Shown here piece by piece: positions 22,026-33,813 of a stretch of 64,000 bases of DNA. The notes under the pieces are model-generated. The model searched no databases. It saw only the letters and a program-made list of their open reading frames with translations, and had not been told where the DNA came from. Location of the stretch: contig WNNJ02003840.1 in assembly GCA_012934845.2 (NCBI GenBank), forward strand, positions 47,366-111,365, written 5' to 3'. Source of the DNA: Pomphorhynchus laevis. Its lineage: Eukaryota > Acanthocephala > Palaeacanthocephala > Echinorhynchida > Pomphorhynchidae. The position numbers were made by a program, and so were the translations under genes. Each line of letters opens with the position of its first letter. The first letter of the stretch is position 1.

Positions 22026-22140
22026 TTGTAAGAATTTTGTATTAATCAAGACAATTTTTTATCTCTATCTACAAACAAGCGCGTACGTGTAGAATCCACG
22101 ACCATCTATGTATGCATAAGTTAATCCCTCCAAGTTTACA

Positions 22141-23671
22141 TTGGTTTGTCCAAAAGTCTCTGCTCGTTCAGCAATTGGTGAAGTTCATTGGTTTTGTCAA
22201 GATAACAATAATCAACTCACTATAGCTGTTTTTATTTACTTTTCCGCGGCATTTAACTGCATATCCATTCCTTTGTCATCTCTTCTATCAGATCCCTCGG
22301 GTTGCCCGCGAGAATCGCTTCTCGCAGATGGTTGTCTTTAATGGCGCCCCTGTTACAACGAAAAAACTAAAAATACGAGCACTATCAATTCTTTCCTATT
22401 GTATGCAGAATAAACCACTCACAGTATTCACATATCGAATAAGATACCTCGGGTTTATCATTACCGTTAAAGTGTCCAGAAAAGAGCTAGATCGGCCCCA
22501 ACATATGTCATTAAGAGTAACTGTTCATGTGCGCATTTGGTGCACCTGGACAATCTCAAGATTTGTCTACTTTTATAGAGGACGTTTCCCAGAGCAAAGA
22601 CTAAAGTATATAAATCTCCTGATCTCGCGATTACCTACCACTGTTCGCCTCAAATGAACTCTTAGGTGTGTAAAAGACCATTAGTGGTTGAGCCGGAAGG
22701 CGGCGCTTTGTTGTAAGCTGGAGTGGTCCGACCCCCAGCCGTATATAGAAGACTATAGACACACACTAAATAATTTAACGCTGATTATTTTCTATTTTCG
22801 GTGTTTTGTTGTCCGACTTGTTTAACTAATGTATGTTTGTATCTAAGAAAATATTCATGCTTACAAAGTTTTGCCTACTCTAATCGCTTATCGATTGTCA
22901 AAGTATCGTGATTGTCTTCTACCCCGAGAACAATTTGGATTCCGACCTAACCGATCAACGGTGGATGCGATCAAAGTGTTTCGAAATCAGGTTTTAGCGC
23001 AGTTTAAACGTAAGAGCTCATTGTTTGGAATTTTTGTTGATTTAAAACAAGACATTGATGCCGTTGATCGAGAAATTCTTACTCGTAAACTGTTCTTTGA
23101 TTTCCGAATATATGGCCGTTTATTCAAACTCATTGACAACATACTTGGTGCTTACTCATTAAAAGTCTTCGACTTGATTACTTTATCGGACACTATAGTA
23201 ACCACTCGCGGCGTGATGAAAAGAGATCCGCTTAGTCCCATCTATTTTTATTTTTGTTCACGACTTACCTTTCCACCTTCAAAATAAATGCAAATCAATA
23301 ACTTCTGCACTGTACTCCGACGATTTAGGAATTTTATCAAAAGACTTGACGACTGCCTAATGTTCTGCAATTGCGTACGGACTGTATTGATAATCATCTT
23401 AAAGTTAACATCCAAAAAACTAGAGTGGTTAAATTTCGAAAAAGGTAGATTGTGCTCAAATTATAAAATGACTCTAAACAACCAGAACATTGAGTTTAGC
23501 AAGAACTATACATACTTAGTAGTTTTGTTAACCAGCAGATGGTCGTTCACTTTCCACCTCGAAATTAAGCGTACGAAAATTGTCATAGCCACTTCACAAA
23601 TCAGGTCTCTTATAAAACTTTCATTTAACAGCTCCCTCAACTATTTTCACATTATGTTATTACCTATTTAG
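22141..23671 (+). pseudogene. Degraded non-LTR reverse transcriptase remnants
   Basis: The clearest part (22871-23287) has REQFGFRPNRSTVDAI, GIFVDLKQDIDAVDREIL (motif A, degraded) and RGVMKRDPLSPIYF (motif B, normally QGDPLSPLLF). 23288-23671 has LEWLNFEKGRLCS and NYTYLVVLLTSRWSF, matching the post-RT region. It is most like LINE-R (36.2-39.6 kb). 22141-22340 has AVFIYFSAAFNCIS, possibly motif A of a different LINE. All frames are broken. Confidence 0.55.
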
Positions 23672-23847
23672 TCATACGCTCATTCTGCGATCTGGACAGA
23701 TCTTACGTCAGCCAATTTTGCGCAGATAGACCTAATGTAAGGGCAGATTCATTAAACATGTTGTAGGAAGTTCACCGAAATGCTTTACCACCGCCGTGTA
23801 TATTTTATCGATAGTACTTTCTCAAACTTTCTTCGCCCGGTATTAGG
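23672..23847. other. Short non-coding gap
   Basis: No feature recognised between the LINE remnant and the dispersed repeat. Confidence 0.5.
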
Positions 23848-24829
23848 CCCATCACAAATAGAGCGGTTTCTTTAAAATAATACAAATTTCATAGAAAAAG
23901 TAAATAGTCTCGATCCTTAAATATTCTCTTCGCCAGTTTATACCCAGTTGAATTGAAGGTATTTATGTTCCTCTAAACAGCCTCTCGTGTGGAGAATTTC
24001 AATTTAGAAATATCACGACAAGTACAGTCGTACCCGCATTCTTGACCAGTCATGTGTATATTTCGTCTGTCACGAATCGTGCAAGTTTTTATTACAAGCA
24101 TTTGACTGTTAAATTAAACATTAAGCATTTGAGTGTCATCGAATGTGAACTTAGCATTCGCCTGACAACTAAAAATACCTGACGCTTGGGAACTAATCCG
24201 GTGGACTAATGTTTTAATATTTGACAATGTTTTTATACATATTTTGTTTGCCCAAGCCGAGAGGTGGGGATGCTTAGATAAATACTCTTCATTATTACGT
24301 TTGCCTACAAAATCATTACTTTTGAATTAATAAATATCGTGACTTAAATACTGACTCTGATAACCTTTGTATAAAATACACTCAACCACTGCACTATTCC
24401 GTTTTTGTCAGTTCACGTTAACAATGTTTTGATTGGTACCCATTAGTTACCCCTATACAATTCATATATCCTCTGTTAATTCTTATTTTAATTATAAAAC
24501 ATGTTACCATTATCAGTATATTTTTATTATTGTACAACTGCCGATGGGCAGTGGCTCGTTTAAATGGATATATGACGTTAGAAAGGAAAAAACAAGAATG
24601 TGAACCTAATCAAGTTAGAATTGCTACATGAGCGAAAGACTATTCAAAGTGCGTCTGAATTTTCGGATGTTGTGCCATTTCCAATATACAGTCTATTGTT
24701 TTCTAAGATCAACAATTTCCTCATTTTTGGATTTCTCCTCTAAATCCTTTATTATTTCTCTCCAGCGCCTTGTGAATACAGCCATGCGTATGCATTTTCG
24801 CCTTCGCCGTTTTGATCACATTTTCTCTT
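23848..24829 (+). repeat. 980-bp dispersed repeat, second copy of 3301-4290
   Basis: Near-identical to the first copy, preceded by a similar CGGTATTAGGCCCATC. Here the LINE coding tail continues without the PLE-B insertion, so this is the empty-site reference. Confidence 0.85.
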
Positions 24830-25172
24830 TCATCTCTAAACTTAACTGTTTAACAATGGAAAACCGCATTCTATTCGGTATCCTTTGTATTACCTAGTGA
24901 CTCCTTTCCTCAAACTCGTCTTCTTATTTGCATCTTTTTACACTTATTGTATCCAGACTTATATCCATAAATCTTCTTTAATGTTACTATCTTCTCTGTG
25001 TTCCGTCATTTTCCTCAAATTGTAGTCATCATTTCTTTTTTATCTACGCTTTTCTTCTCTGGAATAAACTGCCTTCCGCCATTCGCTCAACCGCCCTATT
25101 TCCGTCCTTCAAACACGTTATCCGCTCTATTTTGTCCCTTAATATGTGACTTTAATTATTCACACTATTTTA
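24628..25172 (+). pseudogene. LINE (L2/CR1-group) ORF2 C-terminal tail
   Basis: The frame gives MSERLFKVRLNFRMLCHF and LQRLVNTAMRMHFRLRRFDH. After stops and a frameshift it gives SNCSHHFFFIYAFLLWNKLP then SAIRSTALFPSFKHVIRSIL, ending near 25150. The WNKLP motif identifies the tail. It is related to but distinct from LINE-L copy 2. Confidence 0.6.
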
Positions 25173-25264
25173 AACTCTCTCTCACACACGAACACCTATT
25201 GACATTGATTATACTTTCGTTTGTTGTATGTTTTCATTTTTGTTGTAAAACTTTTAACTTGTAA

Positions 25265-25325
25265 TTTAGTGGACTTGTAAGTGCACGTATATCCACAACA
25301 GCCACTTCAAAAAACCTGTACTATT
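25265..25325 (+). other. LINE 3' UTR end shared with 7505-7565
   Basis: The shared phrases CAACAGCCACTTCAA and AAACCTGTACT follow both LINE tails, so this is probably the 3' end of the element. Confidence 0.55.
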
Positions 25326-25509
25326 AACCGGGATCATATTCTAACTATTTATTGTTTAATCTATGATATCTCGATATAGTCGATATCATATCGGCTAATT
25401 TATTTTGAAGTGCAATATATGTTATATGATCAGGATATGAAACAGTTTTGAAATGTAATTTGAGTAGCTTATGAAGAATGTCTTTGTTGTTAAATTCAAT
25501 GTTAAAGAT

Positions 25510-25690
25510 AGCTACGTATGGTCGCATGTGATGTTGGAGAAATTGACAAGAAGAAGATGGAAAAGAATTGGTCCGAGGACGGAACCATAAGGAACGCCAA
25601 AAGAGAGAGAGGATAAAGTGTAGAGAACGACGCATTGGAATAGACACGGAACGATTGTTCAGAGATATAAGCGGTATGTTAAAGTCTCAT
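25510..25690 (-). pseudogene. LINE-L-type RT fragment (motif B)
   Basis: The minus strand at about 25605-25545 reads FGVPYGSVLGPILFHLLLVN, the GVPQGSVLGP block with Gln to Tyr. It is a short orphan piece. The frame downstream of it (25510-25345) resembles nothing I know. Confidence 0.65.
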
Positions 25691-25920
25691 AGTAAGATTA
25701 GTCCTAGTAAGATTACGAAGACGAATTCATATAATTCGTCGAAAACAAATGTATATAGAAAACCAAGTAGTCCAAAAACGCATCTGCATCCGTCAAGTGC
25801 TCATTTAATTAAAAACTTGTATAATTCTAATAATCTGTGGTCCCGCCAAAACAAAAATGAACACTAAGCTATAGGAACAAAGGAAAATCAAATCAAAACG
25901 AAAGGAATTATTCAATATTT

Positions 25921-25942
25921 AAATGGCAACTGCCATCATCAG
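25921..25942 (-). other. Hammerhead-like PLE terminus (degenerate)
   Basis: CTGATGA, one extra T, hairpin GGCA/TGCC, with the GAAA box decayed to TTTAAA. It is the only copy with the textbook CTGATGA. No function is likely without GAAA. Confidence 0.35.
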
Positions 25943-26327
25943 GATAAAAAGAAAATTGTTACAGATTTATAAGTGTAAATACGGACTTTAATTTCAGGAA
26001 GTGAACAAATCATGTGTAAACGATGTGTCAAAATCTAGAAACAGTCAAGTTGCTACATACATATTCCCTCATCACAGGCACTAAAATCACTTTCACATAA
26101 TGTTAAAGGGTCATTAACGGAGATTTAAAGGCAATTATGTAAAAACAATCAACGACTTTGAATTGCATTTAAATCATCAATTACAATATGCAAAAAATAA
26201 TACGATCCAATTTTAGGAAACGAAACGACATTAGATATATGGGAGTTGCAATAAATATATGTAATGAGAAAAGGAGAGACGTTGAGCACTCCCCTTGATA
26301 AGGACGGAACGGGTTTAATCCCGACAC
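25943..26327. other. Non-coding stretch, nothing recognised
   Basis: Mixed AT-rich DNA between a PLE-like terminus and a GIY-YIG remnant. A minus-strand frame at 26334-26149 has no recognisable motif. Confidence 0.45.
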
Positions 26328-26774
26328 ATGTCACTTAGACTGGGCAGTCAGTGGCGGTTTTGTGTAATTACTTATAATAAACCGCGCACAAAATATTGCA
26401 AAAACGAAATTTTCGCTGATACAATAGTAAGTACAAACACCGAGATAGAGTACGAATTAATTGGTACCACTTCGTGCGCATCTGTAGGTAATGTCTATTT
26501 AGCTACTTGTAAAATATGTAATATGCAATATGTTGGAGAAACGAAATTAAGCATGAACTTAAGGTTAAATACCAGAATATTAGACATAAGAAACTTACAC
26601 ACAGTGATGATATTATGCACCATTGTAGAATTGTGCATTCATTAGATCGTGATGAATTTGAATACGTTATCATAAAGGATAATATAAAAGATACAAACAC
26701 CAGGAAGAAGACAGGTCAGAAATTTTTTATTCTCACTTATGACAGGCGAGATACATCATGGATTGAACATTAAA
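26328..26774 (+). pseudogene. Penelope GIY-YIG endonuclease remnant
   Basis: Read as VYLATCKICNMQYVGETKLS (about 26495-26555). After one frameshift near 26565 it continues IRHKKLTHSDDIMHHCRIVH, then RKKTGQKFF, to a stop at 26774. The C-x-x-C before YVGET is typical of Penelope GIY-YIG nucleases. Almost the complete domain is present. The RT is absent upstream, so this is a 5'-truncated copy. Confidence 0.7.
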
Positions 26775-27620
26775 CACATCTACAAATAGGACTGACATAA
26801 CTTTAATATTTGCTTTATTTTTCTCTTCTCATTGTGCTCTCTCTTTATATTGAAACAAACGTAATTTAACGCTTCGCTCAGCGAGCGAAATGTTAAATTA
26901 CTGAATTAATGAATTAATTGCTTTGCAAGCAGAAATATATATAATAAAATTATATAAATTATAACTTGTAAATTAATACCTTGATTGTCGAGAAACGCCG
27001 TACACCAAATCGTGGACGCAATTCGGGAGAGTTTGGAGATGCTGGATTATGAACGTGTAATGAATGTGGCCCGATTTAAATTCACATTTGAAGGAGTGTA
27101 TATATCTTTTATATATAATTACATATTTTATAATTATATATTATAATTATATAATTATCATCTCTCATTCTTCTACATTTCGATATATATAAAACATTGT
27201 CCAAGATACGAGATAAGTAACCAATTCGGATATACCCTTTTCCAGTGAATTGCGTTTATGTATACCATTTGTATCAATAAGAGCAATACCTATAATTACG
27301 AATTTAAAAGTCATCATTATACTATATATTGTTTATGAAAATGTAATCCTCTGTTTCTGTTTGTGAATATTAAGGTTGTTGAGATACTATTTTAAAGAAT
27401 GTTACATTGATGAAAACACCATAGCAGATATCAGTAATTTTCACCAATTACATCTCAAGCTACATTTAATAAAAATGAGGGACTCAGTTATACTTTTGTT
27501 GTGAATTGAATTTATGCCGTCGCAATAATCCAGATGTCTTTTTATATAAATCAATATATTTATACTCATTCAAAACTAAATTATTAATGCTTATATTTTG
27601 TTTCGATATATCGAAACAAG
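26775..27620. other. AT-rich stretch, no gene seen
   Basis: Contains a short GC-rich palindrome at about 26874-26896 (TTCGCTCAGCGAGCGAA) but nothing coding. Confidence 0.5.
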
Positions 27621-27623
27621 TAT

Positions 27624-28110
27624 ATGTTTCGATGCATTGATGATATATGTGAATTTAATAATTCTAATAATTTTTATTCAATTAGTGAACAAATTTATCC
27701 AAAAAGCCTTGTTCTTAGCAAAACCAATATTGATGATAAAGAAGGTGTATATCTAGATATGAACATTAAATTAACATTAACTAAAACTACTATTAATTTA
27801 TATCGTCAAGATGACATATTTAAATTTACAAGAAACATATTTTTGCATGAGCATTCATGCGTACCATATAATATAAAATATAATACATTAAATAATGAAA
27901 TTTTAAGAATTGCAACAATTTCTAAATCATTTAAATAATATAATAGATGCATATTTTAAACTAGGTTACTATAAAAATAACATCAAGCAGAAAATAGTAA
28001 AATATATAAATCAACACAATAATATAAAGAATAAATTTAAACTCTTAAGTGGCAAATTTTTATGGATGGATAATAAATAATATACTTTGTATTAGAATAA
28101 GATACTAGAT
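27624..28110 (+). mobile_element. PLE-B copy, 5'-truncated inside RT motif C
   Basis: Begins MFRCIDDICEFN (YIDD with Tyr to Cys), continues GVYLDMNIKLTLTK and FKFTRNIFLHEHSC, frameshifts near 27925, and reaches the family stop at FLWMDNK (about 28078). The GC-rich block is missing: after 28110 a 155-bp segment follows that is an inverted copy of 13261-13400. Confidence 0.75.
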
Positions 28111-28262
28111 AGTTAAAGATAATATATTAAATAATGAAATTTTACGAATTTCTGTAATATTTAGAAATACTATTCAAATATTTGAGTAGCCTTGATCATT
28201 GATGATAATATGGCTTAAAGAATCTCGGCTATTATTAAGAACATGTCTCTCATGAATGAATT

Positions 28263-28571
28263 ACGGACTCAACATCGTTTTTGTTAAAACGAAGATGGTT
28301 ACTGCGAACGTAATGCAAGAGCCTTGTGATTCCAGGGTGACATAAGCTTTCGTATATAGCGCTGTGCGATAATTAGCTACTACTAATCGATGTTAATGTG
28401 TTCTACGTTCTTAAAAACAAATCGGCCGCCAGGTTTTTGGTTCTGAGTCGATACACTATGTCGTATTAGAGAGGAGATAAGTCAAGTCCCTAGCGAGAAA
28501 TTTTCTCGTTTTTAGTCTTATTATTGCGAAACATAAATGCTACTGAACATACATTGCTCAGTGATTCTTAG
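28263..28571. other. Unique insert, nothing recognised
   Basis: A balanced-composition stretch between two PLE-B pieces with no coding frame or repeat that I can identify. Confidence 0.4.
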
Positions 28572-28660
28572 GCTACTATTAATTTATATCGACTATTAAT
28601 TTATATCTACTATTAATTTATATCTACTATTAATTTATAACTACTATTAATTTATATCGT
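28572..28660 (+). repeat. Tandem repeat of 17-18 bp made from PLE-B codons
   Basis: About five copies of CTACTATTAATTTATAT. The unit is the PLE-B codons for TTINLY, and the last copy runs into the coding frame of the next PLE-B, so the repeat expanded inside the element. A degraded inverted counterpart is at 13490-13560. Confidence 0.8.
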
Positions 28661-29222
28661 CAAGATGACATATTTAAATTTACAAGAAACATATTTTTGC
28701 ATGAGCATTCATGCGTACCATATAATATAAAATATAATACATTAAATAATGAAATTTTAAGAATTGCAACAATATGTAATGATATTGGCTTTCTTCAAAA
28801 TCATTTAAATAATTTAATAGATACATATTTTAAACTAGGTTACTATAAAAATAACATCAAGCAGAAAATAGATACACTAGATAATCAAATTTCATCAGAG
28901 GAAATACGTCATTAGCATGTATTTATTCGCGCAGCTTTGTTGGGTCGATTAATAGGGGCGAAACCTGACAGCATAGCAGTTCCTCCTGATGACCTCTAAT
29001 CCTTATTCTGATACATAGTTTGTTATCTATTAGTCAATTCATAAAAATTGATTTTTATTTTTAATTTCAGTTTATAATTCATCTTGATGTAAATTATTTA
29101 AATTTTTATAACAATTATTTATTATTAATTAATTTTTTATTATTTAACTATTTTACTTTTATTTTGCATTATTTTTAATTTGCAATAAAAAATACGTAGA
29201 CTCAGTTAGCTTATTTAATTTG
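28661..29222 (+). mobile_element. PLE-B copy with complete 3' end
   Basis: RT tail DDIFKFTRNIFLHEH through GYYKNNIKQK, then a deletion straight into the 3' UTR. The GC-rich block is at 28900-29010, with its A pair damaged, and the terminal motif ACGTAGACTCAGTTAGC at 29191-29207. Confidence 0.75.
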
Positions 29223-29435
29223 CTATGTTCCTATATAGATGTATACCGAATATCTGTATCCACATATACTAGGAGATCGCAAAGCAACACATGCAGCTAG
29301 AAAGTTGTGAGTTCACACGTATATTTGGGAACTATATTTGGCTACCTTTCACATATTGGATCCAAAATACTACTAGTAAGACATCATGTTTACAGAGCTG
29401 TAAACAATTATAAGCAATTGATTTAAGTATTTGAA
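29223..29435. other. Short unique stretch
   Basis: No feature recognised. Confidence 0.4.
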
Positions 29436-30760
29436 TTAAAATTCACGCAATTTAAATCCAAAGTTTGAGGAGTATTTTGGGACATGGTAGAATAGCGTTA
29501 AGATAGAGAGAGGTTGTCGGAAAAGGTCGATCGAAAGATAGAAAGTTGTGAAAAAGAGGGTTAATTTGGCAAAGACTATAGGTGAAACAAAGTAAACGAA
29601 AATGGATACGCTGGGAAATATTAAACCCGTGAAGTTTAAAAAGTGGATGGAGATATGGTCAAACCGACGATGACGGAAAATAAAACGAACTCTAATTGAT
29701 GAGAAAAATAGTGTTTTTGAAGGAATTATTGAATGTGGTGAGACATTATTCAATCTTAGCAAATATATGCCGGAGATAGGGGTGAGGGTTGTTCGGAAAT
29801 CTACTATTCTACGAACGCGTTGAAGGTGCCCGGTGAGTGTGTTGGATAAGCGAACTTTATGACTAGCAAAAGAAGTAAAGTTGTTGTCAAAATGAATACC
29901 AATAAAGTTTAGATAAAACTACAGCAATAGATTTCGAGTTTTAAAAAACGATGAATTGATTTGGATCGATTTGTGAAGGTTTCAAAGAACTTTGGACTTT
30001 CCGGAATTTAAAAATAAAGGAATAGAAAATATTATGAAACTGAAGAATTAAATTAGTTAACGTAAGAGTTATGTCAGTGATGTGGTCAATATTCGCATTG
30101 CCATAAAGAAGACCTGTCTGCATACTGAATTATATAAAAGTTATGCTAAGTAGTGAGTTTGAATAAATCAGGAGAGTGCAAGAAGTGGGCGAAACACGGA
30201 TTCTTAGCAAACTCCATGTATCATAAAGATTGAGATGTTCATGAGGAGTTTGAAAAGTCAGAAAATATACGATTAGAAAGATATAAAGCCAACCACTGAA
30301 CTATTCTGGAGAAGCCGTAATCTTGTCAATGAATACAGAGTGGGATGGAGTGAAATGTCAAAGGATGAAGAAAAATCAAAAAGCGGCAAAGTTTTGTTTT
30401 ATCAGGGATAGGTTCAGATCGAAAACTTAAAGCTATAAGAAGACTGAATGAAGTCTTCATTAAGAAGACTTCTTAATAAAGACTTACAATTAGTTATAAA
30501 TTAGCTGAGATAAAAAATAATGTAAAGTTTATGGGAAATAATGAGGTGGGATAAATCACCTTGAAGTAGAGTGAAAATATGTGGACCAAATACGGATCAT
30601 TGGGGTACTTTATTTGTCAGTGAAGACGGATATCGGTAAGAAGAATTGCATTTAAAGTTAGTTATTGCTTTTACGTAAATAGCAAAATATTTATTATAAA
30701 AAGGATCTTGTAAGAAAATTACCACAAAAATGACAAGTCGCTACTGCGAAAATGGCAAAA
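29436..30760 (-). pseudogene. LINE-L copy 4, RT and C-terminal tail, heavily decayed
   Basis: The minus strand gives VPQ-stop-SVFGPHIFTLLQGDLSHL (about 30630-30560, the GVPQGSVLGP block with a stop). It then gives NANIDHITDITLTLTNLI (30100 downward), FKFRKVQSSLKPS, and the tail RFIFRHRRFDHISIHFLNF (29700-29630). The order is collinear with LINE-L copy 2. Composition has drifted to AT, so this is the oldest LINE-L copy here. Confidence 0.65.
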
Positions 30761-31257
30761 ATCCAACGGTATGTTAATGAATATTTATATCGTGACCAAC
30801 GAGATATGTTTAGGACAGAGTGACTCGAAATGTGATCTGTAAGTATAAAGTAAATGTATTTGTTATATCAATGAGTTTATTACTATCTGCGAATAAGTCG
30901 AAGGATGAAGTCGAAAGAGTAAGTTGTTCTTAAATTGCTCATAATTCAAGTGTATTTTAACGACAATTTTGAATTGTTGATGTTGGATGGTAAATTACCT
31001 CTTAAATTATTATTTTAGTAAATAATGTTAATAATTATATATACTTTCTACTAGTGAATAATGTTAATAATTATATATACTTTCTACTAATATATAATTA
31101 TATTTATTGTATATATTTGTTAGATCAATCAACTTAGTCCACGTGCTTTGTACTTTGTAAATTTAAAAATAAATATTTTAATCTTAAGATTTTCTATAAT
31201 TTAGATTTTTATATGGTGATAATTTTCTAAAATTCAATTTTTGTATCAGAAATTTTA
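30761..31257. other. AT-rich stretch with a small tandem duplication
   Basis: A phrase containing AATTATATATACTTTCTACT is repeated in tandem near 31030-31090. No gene seen. Confidence 0.45.
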
Positions 31258-31470
31258 CAAGGAGTAATATATGCTATCAGGTTTCAGCCTCTATTCCTTC
31301 CCAATGGCAATATCAATGGCAATTAATATTGTCATTGATATCAATTGATACATTGCCATGTATCAATTGCCATTGATATATTTTGAATATATTGGCAATG
31401 ATGTATTTTCTCCGATGAAATTTGATTATCTAAGACGGGATAAGATCTTAAAATAAATTATTTATTATTT
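31258..31470 (-). mobile_element. PLE-B 3' UTR remnant interrupted by a palindromic stretch
   Basis: Both flanks of the GC-rich block are recognisable (GCTATCAGGTTTCAGCC and ATTTTCTCCGATGAAATTTG). The centre is replaced by repeated, partly palindromic ATCAATTG/GCCATTG units (31310-31400). Confidence 0.5.
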
Positions 31471-31739
31471 ATAAGAAATTATGTTATTGTCAAGAGATTG
31501 ACTAAAATCGAATTTATCAATTCAATTGTGTATTTTTTTACTGTGGTGTATATTCACCTGGTAGAAAGGTAAAAATAGTTTTTTATTTCACGAATTTTCG
31601 ACTGTTGTGATAATACAGTTCAAGTTTTCAATTTGTTTTATCGTAATAATGAGTTTTATATACGACCATCTGAACACGGAAGAAACCAACACAAACTATT
31701 TTGTATATCTATATGACCAATTTTCAATTATCCTTAATC

Positions 31740-32330
31740 CTTCCATTGTAAACGGTTATTCTTAATGTGAATGATGTTCTTGATTATACGTCATGACATA
31801 CTATACTCTTTGTCTAAGACTAACGTTACAAAACTATGGTGTGCAGTTAAAGCTAAACCAATGATTGACTATTGCCGAGGATGTATCTCCTTTTTAAAAA
31901 TTATATTTGTGTTGCTTTAATTTTGTCGCCATACTATGTTTCGTTTGTCCATAATATTTGGCTGGACAAATATGACATGGAATTTCGTATGTGATGTTAT
32001 TAGATTCAAACACTCTCTACTTATCATTAAACACGCATGCTAAATTCGCTTTCTTTGTTATGGTAGAGTCTAGAATTAGCCAGAAAGTTGGTTTTAAGAA
32101 GTTGATTATTTTTGAATAATAAGTTACTATATAACTTAAAATGTCAATCGTTTCGCATAAAAATTTATATTTCATTCGTAATTTAATAAATAAATTTTAT
32201 TTCAATCTTAGAATACAGACATTGTGATCATAACGGTAATCTTTATACTTCTGCTTAGCCATCGAATATAATGTAGTATTTCGTGAATCTGCAAACGATA
32301 AACCAATATTAAGGAACATGGTTAATATCA
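31740..32330 (-). pseudogene. Penelope C-terminal region with GIY-YIG core, decayed
   Basis: The minus strand reads KKANLACVFNDK, then NITYEIPCHICPAKYYGQTK (about 32000-31940), MATKLKQHKYNF-stop, SSAIVNHW and RIIKNIIHIKNNRLQWKD. This is the linker, GIY-YIG core (YEI...YYGQT) and tail of a Penelope. It is a different subfamily from A1, A2 and the 26.3 kb copy. Several stops. Confidence 0.65.
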
Positions 32331-32384
32331 ATGGTTGCTTCCTTAATTGAGGTTACCCCACCTCCAAATTGGTTCATTATTAAT

Positions 32385-32640
32385 TTTTTTGCTGCTATGT
32401 TGTGTCTAGGACTAGGGGCCGAAACCTGTCAGCATAGCAGTTCCTCCTGATGAGCTCTAATCCTTATTCTGATAATTTAATAGATACATATTTTAAACTA
32501 AGTTACTATAAAAATAACATCAAACAGAAAATAGTAAAATATATAAACACAACACAATGATATTAAAAATAAATTTGAAATCATTAGCGGCAATTTTTTA
32601 CGGATGGTAATAAAAAATATACTTTGTATTATAATAAGAT
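32385..32640 (+). mobile_element. PLE-B 3' UTR block followed by a partial RT tail
   Basis: The GC-rich block (32392-32465) keeps pair B and A' but has lost the 5' half of pair A. At 32473 it joins RT-tail codons (LIDTYFKLSYYKNNIKQK), an order that is inverted relative to the element, so this is a junction of two copies. Confidence 0.6.
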
Positions 32641-32924
32641 AAATTAAATTTATGATTTAAAATTAAATCCTATTAAATTAATTACATTTCTGATTTCAAA
32701 TAAAGTTAGCGTTGGTAGGAGAATGTGCAACCATTAATTTGAAAACCTACCCGTTTTTTCTAATGATTATTATAATCAAACTAGTCCTCTATAGTTTATT
32801 TCCTATTTTTAAGTTGATATACCTGTGCAGTCGTTGCTACCACGAAACTTTTTATGACTATTTTATTCTGCATGCTGATTTTATCTGCTCGCTGATTTTT
32901 TCTAATATAATTTGTATGATAATC

Positions 32925-33245
32925 AAATTTCATCAAAGGAAATACGTCATTAGCGCGTATTTGGCCCCGCTGCTATGTTGGGTAGAGGAATTTGGGCCGA
33001 AATATGATAACATAGCATTTCCTCCTGATGACCTATGATTTTCTTTCTGATAAGTCGTCTGTTATTTATTAGTCAATTCATTAAAATTGACTTTCATTTT
33101 AAATTTTAAATTGCAACTTGATATAAATTATAAAAAATCTTATAAGAATTATTTATAATTATTTATTATTTAGTTATTAAATTACGATTTAGCATAAATA
33201 TTTTTTAAAATTTTATATTAAATACTTAACTCAGTTTACTGATTT
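32925..33245 (+). mobile_element. PLE-B solo 3' UTR
   Basis: A GC-rich block with intact B and a 5-bp A pair, the ATTAGTCAATTCAT segment and a degraded terminal motif (CTTAACTCAGTTTACTG) near 33225. No RT coding. Confidence 0.65.
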
Positions 33246-33813
33246 TTATTATATAATAATGGTAGTATAATATTATATTAAATGAATGTTATTATGATGT
33301 TATTATGATGTTATCATAACAAAAACTTTTTATTATATAAAATCATATTAAATGTGTTATTGAGTATGTATTTTCACAATTGCATTTTGGATGTAGCTGT
33401 CTTCGTCTGCTATTTTTATTGTAAGAAGGAAAAAATCATGACTTTCTTATAAAAAAGGTTTAATAACCAAACTAAATTAAATATTCAATCACTATACTTG
33501 AGGTTTGCTATTTTTGCAGTTCATAAAGCAGGTCTATAAATTTATCTAACAAGTTATTTTGGTCCTTTATATTGAGTCAATGCTTTTATATTTGATGAGA
33601 GATTACTAGAGAGATGAAATATATGTAATACGCAAACAGTTTTTCTTCAATAGAGAAACATTACCCTTTATGAATCATCCACTGCATGATTATTTTTTAT
33701 AAAAATGTCGTTGTGTACTCCAGCAACACGCATTCTGAGCGTATGAGTAAAATAGTAGAGTAAAACTGCTATATATTTGAAATCGGTTTCTTTATACAGA
33801 GAGTTTGGAAATT
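33246..33813. other. Upstream region of the VWC gene
   Basis: AT-rich with no element recognised. A TATATATTT at about 33769 lies 45 bp before the predicted start and could be part of a promoter; this is weak because TA-rich strings are common here. Confidence 0.3.

Noticed and set aside
32712-33038. 108-codon hydrophobic frame
   Set aside because: Runs through a PLE-B 3' UTR block; composition explains the open frame.
33805-33813. Start of the VWC protein at the TTG at 33805
   Set aside because: Eukaryotic genes use ATG; ATG 33814 gives a normal signal peptide.
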